Assembly: GCA_037034305.1 (NCBI GenBank)
Contig: JBAGJY010000004.1
Span: 124,001 to 188,000 of the forward strand
Source of the DNA: Streptantibioticus_A sp037034305
GTDB lineage: Bacteria; Actinomycetota; Actinomycetes; Streptomycetales; Streptomycetaceae
Length of the DNA: 64,000 bases
Direction: 5' to 3'
Every line of letters begins with the position of its first letter. Positions within the stretch are counted from its first letter, which is position 1. Shown here in pieces: positions 31,406 through 39,263 of the stretch. Position numbers and translations under genes: made by a program. The notes below the pieces were generated by a model. It saw only the letters and a program-made list of their open reading frames with translations, searched no databases and was not told where the DNA came from.

Positions 31406-32311
31406 GTGTCGCAACGAGAACTGATCGTCCTGGGCACCGCCAGCCAGGTGCCCACCCGGCACCGCAACCACAACGGCTACGTGCTGCGCTGGGACGGCGA
31501 AGGCATCCTGTTCGACCCCGGCGAAGGCACTCAGCGGCAGATGCTGCACGCCGGGGTCGCCGCGCACGACCTCACCCGGATCTGCGTCACCCACTTCCAC
31601 GGTGACCACTGCCTGGGCCTCGCCGGGGTCATCCAGCGCATCAACCTCGACCGCGTCCCGCACCCGGTCACCGCCTACTACCCGGCCAGCGGGCAGCGGT
31701 TCTTCGAACGGCTGCGGTACGCCACCGCGTACCGGGAGACGGTGCGGCTGCGTGAGCAACCCGTCGAGCACGGCGGCGAGTTGGCCAGTACCCAGGGCTT
31801 CACGCTGTACGCGCGCGGGCTGGACCATCCCGTGGAGTCCTTCGGCTACCGCCTGGTGGAGCCGGACAGCCGCCGGATGCTGCCTGAACGGCTGGCCGAG
31901 TTGGGCATCCGGGGGCCGGACATCGGGCGGTTGCAGCGCGAGGGCGAACTGCGCGGAGTGCTGCTGGAGGACGTCAGCGAGCCATGGCGCGGACAGCGGT
32001 TCGCGTTCGTGATGGACACGCGGCTGTGCAACGCGGTCTTCGCCCTGGCCGAGGACTGCGATCTGCTGGTCATCGAGTCGACGTTCCTCGACGAGGACGA
32101 GCCGTTGGCCACCGAGCACGGTCACCTGACGGTAGGTCAGGCCGCCCGGGTCGCCGCGTACTGCGGGGTGCGGCACCTCGTGCTCACCCACTTCTCGCAG
32201 CGGTACCCGGATCCCGCGGTCTTCGCCCAGCAGGCAAGGGCCGCCGGTTTCACCGGCGAGCTGACGATCGCCCGGGACCTGGACCGAATCCCCCTCCCGA
32301 AGCGGAGGTAG
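31406..32311 (+). CDS. rnz: Ribonuclease Z (tRNA 3' endonuclease)
   Basis: A 301-residue metallo-beta-lactamase-fold endonuclease that cuts 3' trailers off tRNA precursors. Motif II is THFHGDHCLGLAG; FVMDTRLCNAVF supplies the bridging Asp in place of the more usual FSGDT, ESTFLDEDE is the rnz-type acidic loop and LVLTHFSQRY holds the last His. The flexible arm (exosite) is visible around residues 150-190. GTG at 31406 is favoured (MSQRELIVLGTASQVPT). The gene ends just before a large inverted repeat. Confidence 0.9.
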   Translation: MSQRELIVLGTASQVPTRHRNHNGYVLRWDGEGILFDPGEGTQRQMLHAGVAAHDLTRICVTHFHGDHCLGLAGVIQRINLDRVPHPVTAYYPASGQRFFERLRYATAYRETVRLREQPVEHGGELASTQGFTLYARGLDHPVESFGYRLVEPDSRRMLPERLAELGIRGPDIGRLQREGELRGVLLEDVSEPWRGQRFAFVMDTRLCNAVFALAEDCDLLVIESTFLDEDEPLATEHGHLTVGQAARVAAYCGVRHLVLTHFSQRYPDPAVFAQQARAAGFTGELTIARDLDRIPLPKRR

Positions 32312-32339
32312 CGCCTGCGCGGTTCGCATGGTTGCGGCG

Positions 32340-32501
32340 GGTTCGGCACCGCCGGTCCGGCCTGTCGTGGTTGCTCACCGCTGCGGCGGATTCTTCCTGG
32401 GGGCTACGCCCCCAAACCCCCGGGAGGTCTTGGGCCGCGCCCCAAAAAATCCCGCCGCGATGGCGAGCAACCACGAAGGCGGAGCCCGGCGGTGCCGAAC
32501 C
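32340..32501. repeat. Long imperfect inverted repeat with inner hairpins
   Basis: The outer arms match perfectly for 16 bp (32340-32355 with 32486-32501), again for 12 bp (TCGTGGTTGCTC 32365-32376 with 32465-32476) and for 7 bp (32383-32389 with 32452-32458), giving about 50-bp arms. The 60-bp centre holds another hairpin (TGGGGGC-TAC-GCCCCCA, 32398-32414) and an A run (32444-32449). It lies between rnz and the convergent mgtC gene, so may act as a terminator, but it is far larger than needed and resembles a small non-coding mobile or intergenic repeat element. Confidence 0.7.
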
Positions 32502-32538
32502 TCCGCCCCCCATCCTCATTCGAACCCGTCAGAGTCCC

Positions 32539-33264
32539 TTACGCGTCCGCGACCGATTCCTCGTCCGAGGAGTCGGCCAGGTGCCAGTGCAGGTCCCGGA
32601 TGCCGGGTTCCAGGGAGAGTCGGGAGACGAGTTGCTCCAGGCCGCGGGCCGGGTCGCCGCTGACGTTGACCACCGCCTGGAGTCGGGTGGACTCCGGCTG
32701 GTCGCGCCGGGCCCGCAGCGCGGTGGGGGCGAGCCCCACCGCGCCGAGCGCCTGGAGCAGCAGCGCGCGGATGTGCGTCTCGTCGCGCCGGTCGCAGACC
32801 AGGTGCACGGTGGCGTGCGCCGGACCGGTGTCCGGGTCGTCCTGCGGCACCCGGTCGATCAGCCGCCCGGCGGGCCGCAGCAGCAGATGGACACCGACGA
32901 CGGCCAGCGTCCCCAGCACGGCCAGCGACAGTCGGCCGGAGGCGGCCAGCACCCCGACCGCCGCCGAACACCACAGCGTGGCCGCGGTGTTCAGCCCTCG
33001 TACGCTCGCGCCCTCGCGCAGGATCACGCCACCGCCGAGGAAGCCGATGCCGGAGACCACATAGGAGGCCACCCGGGTCGGGCTGCCGGTGTCCCCGGCC
33101 GCCACGCTGTACAGCACGAACAGCGTGGCGCCGGTCGCGACCAGCGCGTTCGTCCGCAGCCCGGCCATCCGGGCGCGCCACTGCCGCTCGACGCCGATCA
33201 GTGCGCCGCAGCCCAGGCCGGTGATGAGCCGGACGACGAAGTCCGCGGTGGACAGGGTGTGCAT
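32539..33264 (-). CDS. MgtC/SapB family membrane protein
   Basis: A 241-residue protein with an N-terminal MgtC/SapB domain: FVVRLITGLGCGALIGVERQ, TNALVATGATLFVLYS and SGIGFLGGGVILREG, with about five membrane helices in residues 5-135, then a soluble ACT-like C-terminal domain (about 150-225). MgtC proteins are linked to magnesium limitation, phosphate homeostasis and ATP synthase control in pathogens; the role in soil actinobacteria is unclear. It is transcribed divergently from the adenine-deaminase-type gene and converges on rnz across the large inverted repeat. Confidence 0.88.
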   Translation of the reverse strand: MHTLSTADFVVRLITGLGCGALIGVERQWRARMAGLRTNALVATGATLFVLYSVAAGDTGSPTRVASYVVSGIGFLGGGVILREGASVRGLNTAATLWCSAAVGVLAASGRLSLAVLGTLAVVGVHLLLRPAGRLIDRVPQDDPDTGPAHATVHLVCDRRDETHIRALLLQALGAVGLAPTALRARRDQPESTRLQAVVNVSGDPARGLEQLVSRLSLEPGIRDLHWHLADSSDEESVADA

Positions 33265-33353
33265 GGGCGCACCTCCTCGAAAAAGCGGCGGGACGGTGAC
33301 CGGCCCGCTCGGAACGACGGTTGCGTACTCGCGCGAATATATCTACGGCACAT

Positions 33354-33359
33354 TACGAT
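33354..33359 (+). promoter_or_regulatory. Candidate -10 box for a leaderless deaminase message
   Basis: TACGAT ends 6 bases before the ATG at 33366, and no Shine-Dalgarno sequence precedes that ATG. The region upstream is unusually A/T-rich (about 33334-33345). No -35 is recognisable. Together these suggest transcription starting at the start codon. Confidence 0.4.
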
Positions 33360-33365
33360 GACGGA

Positions 33366-34364
33366 ATGCCTGCGAAGCCCCTGCCCAAGGCCGAACTTCA
33401 CCTGCACATCGAAGGAACCCTCGAACCGGAGTTGGCATTCGCCCTCGCCGAACGCAACGGTGTCGACCTGCCCTACGCCACCGCCGAGGAGCTGCGCCGC
33501 GCGTACTCCTTCCAGGACCTGCAGTCCTTCCTCGATCTGTACTACGCGTTGATGGCGGTACTGCGAACCGAGGACGACTTCGCGGAACTGGCCGACGGCT
33601 ATCTGGCCCGCGCCGCCGCGCAGGGGGTGCGGCACGCCGAGATCTTCTTCGACCCGCAGGCGCACACCGCGCGCGGGGTGCCGATCGGCACGGTCATCGA
33701 CGGCCTCGCCCGCGCGCTGGACGACAGCGAGACGCGGTACGGCATCAGCACCCGGTTGATCATGTGCTTCCTGCGTGACGAGTCCGAGCAGTCCGCCCTG
33801 GAGACCTTCGAGGCGGCCAGGCCGTATCTGCACCGCCTGTGCGGGGTCGGGCTGGACTCCGCGGAGGTCGGCAACCCGCCGTCGAAGTTCCGCGAGGTCT
33901 TCAGGCGCGCGGCGCGGGCCGGACTGCACCGGGTGGCGCACGCGGGCGAGGAGGGACCGGCCGCGTACATCACCGAGGCACTCGACGTCCTCGGCGTGGA
34001 GCGGATCGACCACGGGCTGCGCTGCCTGGAGGACCCGGCGCTGGTCGAGCGGCTGGCCCGGGACCGGGTTCCGCTGACGGTGTGCCCGCTGTCCAACGTG
34101 CGGCTGCGCTGCGTCGACCGGCTGGCCGACCATCCGCTGCCCGCGATGCTGGACGCCGGGCTGCTGGTCACCGTCAACTCCGATGACCCGTCGTACTTCG
34201 GCGGCTACGTGGACGACAACTTCACCGCGATCCGCGAGGCGCTGGACCTCGACGACGAGACGCTGCGGCTGCTGGCCGCCAACTCCTTCCAGGCGGCGTT
34301 CCTGGACGACCAGACCAGGCTCAACCACCTGGCGGAGGTGGCCTCGTACACCTTCGACCGGTGA
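33366..34364 (+). CDS. Adenosine/adenine deaminase family protein, closest in motif to adenine deaminase
   Basis: A 332-residue metal-dependent amidohydrolase. The metal motif is AELHLHIEGTLEPEL; further motifs are DLQSFLDLYYALMAVL, EIFFDPQAHT, GVGLDSAEVGNPPSKF, VAHAGEEGP (catalytic Glu), RIDHGLRC, VCPLSNVRL and VNSDDPSYFGGYV (metal Asp). The phrases LHIEGTLEPEL, LQSFLDLYY and EIFFDPQ resemble the adenine deaminase (EC 3.5.4.2) subgroup more than true adenosine deaminases, so it probably converts adenine to hypoxanthine in purine salvage. ATG 33366 follows a possible leaderless promoter. Substrate choice is inferred from motifs only. Confidence 0.85.
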   Translation: MPAKPLPKAELHLHIEGTLEPELAFALAERNGVDLPYATAEELRRAYSFQDLQSFLDLYYALMAVLRTEDDFAELADGYLARAAAQGVRHAEIFFDPQAHTARGVPIGTVIDGLARALDDSETRYGISTRLIMCFLRDESEQSALETFEAARPYLHRLCGVGLDSAEVGNPPSKFREVFRRAARAGLHRVAHAGEEGPAAYITEALDVLGVERIDHGLRCLEDPALVERLARDRVPLTVCPLSNVRLRCVDRLADHPLPAMLDAGLLVTVNSDDPSYFGGYVDDNFTAIREALDLDDETLRLLAANSFQAAFLDDQTRLNHLAEVASYTFDR

Positions 34365-34453
34365 CCGCGGCCGTTCCGGAACCCGAACTGCCGTCACTCA
34401 GCGTGTAGTTCATGTAGCGTTCCGCTCATGTTCATTCGTGATGCGGGCACCGT

Positions 34454-36607
34454 ATGAAGATCCTGGTCGCCGACCTGGACGGCACACTCCTCGGCGGCAG
34501 TGAGGACGACCGGCGCCTGCTGCGCGCCGCGTTGGACCGCCATCCGGACGTCACGGTGGTCTTCGCCACCGGCCGCGGACTGCCCTCGGTGCGGGCCGCG
34601 TTGCGCGACCCGCTGCTGCCCCGGCCGCGGTGGATCATCGCCGACGTCGGAGCGAGCGTCATCGACGGCGCCGACCTGACCCCGGTCGGCGCGCTGCAGC
34701 GGCGGCTGCGGGTCGGCTGGCCCGGGGCCGAACGGGTACGCGCCGCGTTGGACCGCTTCCCGGAACTGGTCTACCAGGACGGGGTCACACAGGACGCCCG
34801 CTGCTCGTACTTCCTGGCCCCCGAGCGGCTGACGCCGCGGATCACCGACGCGGTACGGGAGTTGGGCTGCGGCTGGCTGTACTCGGCGGACCGCTACTTC
34901 GACGTGCTGCCGCCGGGCGTGGACAAGGGCGCCGCGCTCACGGCGCTGGCCGGTGAACAGCGCTGGCCGATGGGCTCGGTACTGGTCGCGGGAGACTCCC
35001 TCAACGACCTGTCGCTGTTCCGGCTCGGCAGCCGCGGCGTGATCGTCGGCAACGCCGAGCCCGCTTTGCGCGCGGCGGTCCCGGCGGACGGCGCCGTGCT
35101 GTGCTCCGACCGGCCGGGAGCCGCCGGAGTGCTGGCGGGGCTGGAGGAACTCGGCTGGGTGGAGCGCCGGTATCCACTGGTCGTCGGCTACCACCGGCCC
35201 CCGGTGCACTGGACGCCCGACGGCTGGCGGCAGCCGTCGAGCCCCAACGGCATCCTGCCCACCCTGCGCAGCGCACTGGCCGGCAACCCGCGCGCGGTGT
35301 GGGCGACGGCCGCGGTCCTCGACGGCGACGACACGCCCGTCCTCGACGGCCACGACAGCGGGATGCCGCTTGCCTTCCTGCGGCTGCGGCCCGAGAAGTG
35401 GACGGGATACTTCCACCGCGCCTGCAAGGAGACGCTGTGGCCGGTGCTGATGTCACAGCCCGACCGGCTACGCCTCGACCCGGACGCCTGGGACTGCTAC
35501 CGCGAGGTCAACGCGCGCTTCGCCGAGCACATCAGCAACCACGCCACCGCGGGCGCGACCGTCTGGCTGCACGACTACAACCTGTGGCTGGTACCCGGAC
35601 TGCTGCGCGGCGCCCGGCCCGACCTGCGGCTCGGGCTGTTCCACCACACCGCGTTCCCACCGCCCGGGGTCTTCGCCCGGCTCCCCACCGCCGCCGAGGT
35701 GCGGGCCTCCCTCGGCTGCCTGGACTGGGCCGGGTTCCACACCGCCGACTTCGCGGAGAACTTCCGCCAGACCCTGGCGGGCGTGCCCAGCCCGCCTCGG
35801 CTCGGTGTGCATCCGCTGGGCATCGACCGTGCCGCCATCGAGACGCTGGCCCGCGCCCGCAGGCCGCAACACCACGCGCGGGGCGGCCCGTTGGTGCTCT
35901 CCGTCGAGCGGCTGGACTACGCCAAGGCGCCGGTGCAGAAGGTCGAGGCGGTCGCCGCGCTGCTGGACCGCTGCCCGCAACTGCGCGGCCGACTGCGGTT
36001 CCGGCTGGTGTGCCCGCCCCCGGAACCCGGCATCACCGCCTACGACGCCACCCGGGCGACCCTCGAACGCCGCGTCGAGGAGGTCAACGACGCCTGGCGT
36101 ACGGCCGGTTGGCGGCCCGTGGAGTACCTGCCGCACAACCTGCCGTTCACCGAGGTGGTCGACCACTACCTCGCCGCCGACGTGTTCTGGGTGACCTCCT
36201 TACGGGACGGCATGAACCTCGCCGCCAAGGAGTTCGTCGCCGCCCAGGCCGCCTGCGGGCTGAGCGGTGTGCTGGTGCTCTCCCGGCACACCGGCGCCGC
36301 CGTGCGGCTGGGCGGCGCGGCACTTCTCACCGACCCGGGCTCACCCGGGGACCTCGTCGACGTCCTCCACCAGGCGGTCACCCTGGCGCCCGCGCAGCGC
36401 CGCGCCCGCCTGGCCCGCCTCGCCCGGCTCCTCGGGCACGAGCACCCCGCGCAGTGGGCGGCGCGGATCATCAGCGCCATCCAGGAGCACGAACCGGACC
36501 GTCGCACGGGGTCACCCGATGCCCGCGCGGTCCAGGATGCGGGCGGCCACCGCCACCGAGTCCACCAGCGGGTGCATGGCCATGGCGCGCAGCGCGGCGG
36601 TACGTGA
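34454..36607 (+). CDS. HAD phosphatase-GT20 glycosyltransferase fusion, probably glucosylglycerol-phosphate synthase/phosphatase
   Basis: A 717-residue fusion. Residues 1-240 form a HAD phosphatase of the sucrose-phosphatase type: VADLDGTLLGG (Asp7, Asp9), VFATGRGLPS, DKGAAL and VAGDSLNDLSLF. Residues about 250-690 form a family GT20 glycosyltransferase with WLHDYNLWLVPG (His373, Asp374), GLFHHTAFPPPGVF, GFHTADFAENF, SVERLDYAKAP (Arg486, Lys491, the donor-phosphate pair) and SLRDGMNLAAKEFVAAQ. Phosphatase-first order matches bifunctional glucosylglycerol-phosphate synthases rather than OtsA-OtsB trehalose fusions, so ADP-glucose plus glycerol-3-phosphate to the osmolyte glucosylglycerol is inferred. 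Codon 583 is TTA (36200-36202). Its 3' end overlaps the antisense GH4 gene by 96 bp. No ribosome binding site is evident. Confidence 0.78.
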   Translation: MKILVADLDGTLLGGSEDDRRLLRAALDRHPDVTVVFATGRGLPSVRAALRDPLLPRPRWIIADVGASVIDGADLTPVGALQRRLRVGWPGAERVRAALDRFPELVYQDGVTQDARCSYFLAPERLTPRITDAVRELGCGWLYSADRYFDVLPPGVDKGAALTALAGEQRWPMGSVLVAGDSLNDLSLFRLGSRGVIVGNAEPALRAAVPADGAVLCSDRPGAAGVLAGLEELGWVERRYPLVVGYHRPPVHWTPDGWRQPSSPNGILPTLRSALAGNPRAVWATAAVLDGDDTPVLDGHDSGMPLAFLRLRPEKWTGYFHRACKETLWPVLMSQPDRLRLDPDAWDCYREVNARFAEHISNHATAGATVWLHDYNLWLVPGLLRGARPDLRLGLFHHTAFPPPGVFARLPTAAEVRASLGCLDWAGFHTADFAENFRQTLAGVPSPPRLGVHPLGIDRAAIETLARARRPQHHARGGPLVLSVERLDYAKAPVQKVEAVAALLDRCPQLRGRLRFRLVCPPPEPGITAYDATRATLERRVEEVNDAWRTAGWRPVEYLPHNLPFTEVVDHYLAADVFWVTSLRDGMNLAAKEFVAAQAACGLSGVLVLSRHTGAAVRLGGAALLTDPGSPGDLVDVLHQAVTLAPAQRRARLARLARLLGHEHPAQWAARIISAIQEHEPDRRTGSPDARAVQDAGGHRHRVHQRVHGHGAQRGGT

Positions 36608-37831
36608 ACCGGTCCGCGCCGCCTCGAGGGTGGCCCGCTCGACCGCCTTCACCGACAGCATCAGCCCCGCCTGGTGGGTGTCCGGTGCGGTGACCGGCAG
36701 CGGGCGTACACCGTCCGCGTCGACCACGCACGGCACCTCGACCACGGCGTCGGCGTCCAGCACCGCGACCGTCCCGGCGTTCGGCACGTTGAGGATCAGC
36801 GTGGCGCGCTCGTCATGGGCGATCGCCCGCATCAGGGCGAGTGCCACCCGGTCGTAGCCGCCGCCCTCCAGGTCCTCGGCGTCCCGCTCCCAACCGCCGG
36901 ACGCCGCGCGGCTCGCGGCGCCGTAGGTCACCTCGCGCTCCAGGCGGGTGCGCTCCCACAACTCGGGCGCGTTGGCGGGCTCGGCCGCCGCGCGCTCGAA
37001 GAACTCGGCCTGCTGGCGCTCCAGGAACTCACCGCGGGTCCTCTCGGCGGAACGCAGCGCGTCGATCGCCTCCCGGGTGAAGTAGTAGTAGTGCAGGTAC
37101 TCGTTGGGGATCGCCCCCAGGGTGCTCAGCCACTCCGGGCCGAACAGCCGGCCCTCCTCGAACGACGCCAACGCGTCCGGGTCGGCCAGCAGTCCGGGCA
37201 GCAGGTCCCGTCCGCCGGACTCCAACCGGCGCAGCCAGCCGAGGTGGTTGAGGCCGACGTAGTCGTAGTGCACCGTGTCCGGGTCGGCCCCCGCCGCCCG
37301 CGCCGCCCGCCGTACCAGGCCCACCGGTGAGTCGCAGATGCCGATCACCCGCGGTCCCAGCACACGGTGCATCGCCTCCGTCACCATCCCCGCCGGATTG
37401 GTGAAGTTGATCACCCAGGCGTCCGGCGCCACCGCCCGCACCCGCTCGGCGATGTGCACCGCCGCGGGCAGTATCCGCAGCCCGTAGAGCACCCCGCCCG
37501 CGCCCACCGTCTCCTGGCCGAGCACCCCCTCGGCCAGCGGGATCCGCTCGTCGCGCACCCGGCCCGCCATACCGCCCATCCGGATCGCGGAGAAGACGAA
37601 GTCCGCGCCGCGCAGCGCGTCGTCCAGGTTCTGGGCGATCCGCACGATGGGCGCGCCGGGCGCGCTGTGCGCCTGTGCGGCCAGTACGCAGGCGATCACC
37701 GACAGCCGCTGGTGGTCGGTGTCGTACAGCACCAACTCCTTGACCGCGCCCGGCGATCCCGGCTCGGCGAACAGGGACCGGTACACCAGCGGTACGCGGA
37801 AACCGCCACCACCGAGAATCGTCAGCCGCAT
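36512..37831 (-). CDS. Glycoside hydrolase family 4 (6-phospho-beta-glucosidase-like)
   Basis: A 439-residue NAD- and divalent-metal-dependent glycosidase. LTILGGGGFRVPLVYRSL is the dinucleotide-binding start, NFTNPAGMVTEAM the substrate and phosphate region, GICDSPVGLV holds the metal-binding Cys, and GLNHLGWLRRL the metal His. GH4 enzymes oxidise C3 transiently and usually act on 6-phospho sugars; the CDSP motif fits the 6-phospho-beta-glucosidase branch. ATG 37831 has a strong AAGGAGGAGG just upstream. It is divergent from a PfkB sugar kinase across 235 bp. Its last 96 bp are antisense to the HAD-GT20 gene. Confidence 0.87.
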   Translation of the reverse strand: MRLTILGGGGFRVPLVYRSLFAEPGSPGAVKELVLYDTDHQRLSVIACVLAAQAHSAPGAPIVRIAQNLDDALRGADFVFSAIRMGGMAGRVRDERIPLAEGVLGQETVGAGGVLYGLRILPAAVHIAERVRAVAPDAWVINFTNPAGMVTEAMHRVLGPRVIGICDSPVGLVRRAARAAGADPDTVHYDYVGLNHLGWLRRLESGGRDLLPGLLADPDALASFEEGRLFGPEWLSTLGAIPNEYLHYYYFTREAIDALRSAERTRGEFLERQQAEFFERAAAEPANAPELWERTRLEREVTYGAASRAASGGWERDAEDLEGGGYDRVALALMRAIAHDERATLILNVPNAGTVAVLDADAVVEVPCVVDADGVRPLPVTAPDTHQAGLMLSVKAVERATLEAARTGSRTAALRAMAMHPLVDSVAVAARILDRAGIG

Positions 37832-38066
37832 GCTGCCTCCTCCTTCGGCCCGCCTTCTTCCGTCCCCGAGGTGGGGCTGCGGGTGAGTATGTCGTCCGCG
37901 GGCGGGCGGCCACGGGCGCGACGCACGGCTCCGCCTGTTCGCTCGCGGACCCGGGTGGCCGTGGGGCCGCCTCGTAGGTCCCGTAATGCCGCCTTCACCG
38001 CGTAGCCCGTTCCTCTGCGGCACAGTGTGCAGCACGCGATCACGCGCACGCCGGAAGGAGCCACTG

Positions 38067-39152
38067 GTGACAGACCGAACCGTCCTCGACCCGCTCGCCG
38101 CGGTCCGCACCCCGGCCGACCCCGCGACCGACGTGTATCTGACCGGAACCGTCTTCCTGGACATCATCTTCACCGGCCTGGACAGCGCCCCGGTGCGCGG
38201 CACCGAGTCCTGGGCCCGGGGCATGGGCTCCAGCCCCGGTGGCGTGGCCAACATGGCCACCGCGCTCGCCCGGCTGGGCCTGCGCACCTCGCTGGCGGCG
38301 GCGTTCGGCGACGACATGTACGGCGACTACTGCTGGGAGAGCCTGGAGCGGGACGAGGGCATCGACCTGTCGCTGTCCCGCCGGGTGCCCGGCTGGCACT
38401 CGCCGGTCACCGTCTCCATGGCGTACGAGGGCGAACGCACCATGGTCAGCCACGGTCATGAGGCACCGCCCCCGGAGGAGCCCGCGCCGGTGTGCCCGCC
38501 GCCCGCCCGCGCCTGCGTGGCGTCGCTGAGCCCCGGATGCCGGGAGGAGTGGATCGGGCACGCGGCCCGGCACGGCAGCCGGATCTTCGCCGACGTCGGC
38601 TGGGACGACTCCGGGCGCTGGGACCCGGGCGACCTCGCCGACCTGCGGTACTGCGAGGCGTTCCTGCCCAACGCGGCCGAGGCGATGCGCTACACCCGCA
38701 CCGAGTGCCCGCGACTGGCCGCCCGCAAGCTCGCCGAACTGGTGCCACTGGCCGTCGTCACTTTGGGCGAACAGGGGGCGTACGCGGTTGACTCGGCGAG
38801 CGGTGAGGCCGCGGAGGTGCCCGCGCTCACCGTGGACGCCCTGGACCCGACCGGTGCCGGTGACGTGTTCGTCGCGGGGTTCATCACCGGCACGCTCGCC
38901 AACTGGCCGCTGGTCGACCGGCTCGCCTTCGCCAGCCTGACTGCGGCCCTGTCCGTCCAGGAGTTCGGCGGCTCGCTCTCCGCCCCCGGCTGGATCGAGA
39001 TCGCCGCCTGGTGGCAGCACGCCAAGCACTACGACGACCAGGACCGCACCGCGCTGCGCCGGTACGCCTTCCTCAACGACCTGCTGCCCACCGCCGCCCG
39101 CCCCTGGCCGCTGCGCCGCGCGGTACCGACCATCGGCTTCCGGCGGCCCTGA
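38067..39152 (+). CDS. PfkB family carbohydrate kinase
   Basis: A 361-residue ribokinase-type sugar or nucleoside kinase. Motifs are GSSPGGVANMATALARLGL (PfkB signature 1), FLPNAAEAMRYT and the C-terminal ALDPTGAGDVFVAGFITG (signature 2, anion hole and catalytic Asp). GTG 38067 was chosen because GGAAGGAG ends 6 nt upstream. It is divergent from the GH4 gene, and a kinase supplying phosphorylated sugar to a 6-phospho-glycosidase would be a sensible pairing, although no transporter is next to it. The sugar specificity is not readable. Confidence 0.87.
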   Translation: MTDRTVLDPLAAVRTPADPATDVYLTGTVFLDIIFTGLDSAPVRGTESWARGMGSSPGGVANMATALARLGLRTSLAAAFGDDMYGDYCWESLERDEGIDLSLSRRVPGWHSPVTVSMAYEGERTMVSHGHEAPPPEEPAPVCPPPARACVASLSPGCREEWIGHAARHGSRIFADVGWDDSGRWDPGDLADLRYCEAFLPNAAEAMRYTRTECPRLAARKLAELVPLAVVTLGEQGAYAVDSASGEAAEVPALTVDALDPTGAGDVFVAGFITGTLANWPLVDRLAFASLTAALSVQEFGGSLSAPGWIEIAAWWQHAKHYDDQDRTALRRYAFLNDLLPTAARPWPLRRAVPTIGFRRP

Positions 39153-39263
39153 CCGTGGAAAACCTCTCGGGCCTGACCGTGGCGCGTCGTACCCTTGAAC
39201 CCCAGGCCCTCACAGGCGTTGTCGAGAACGGAAGCGGGACCAGTAGGCCGCAGAGCCTCGCCC

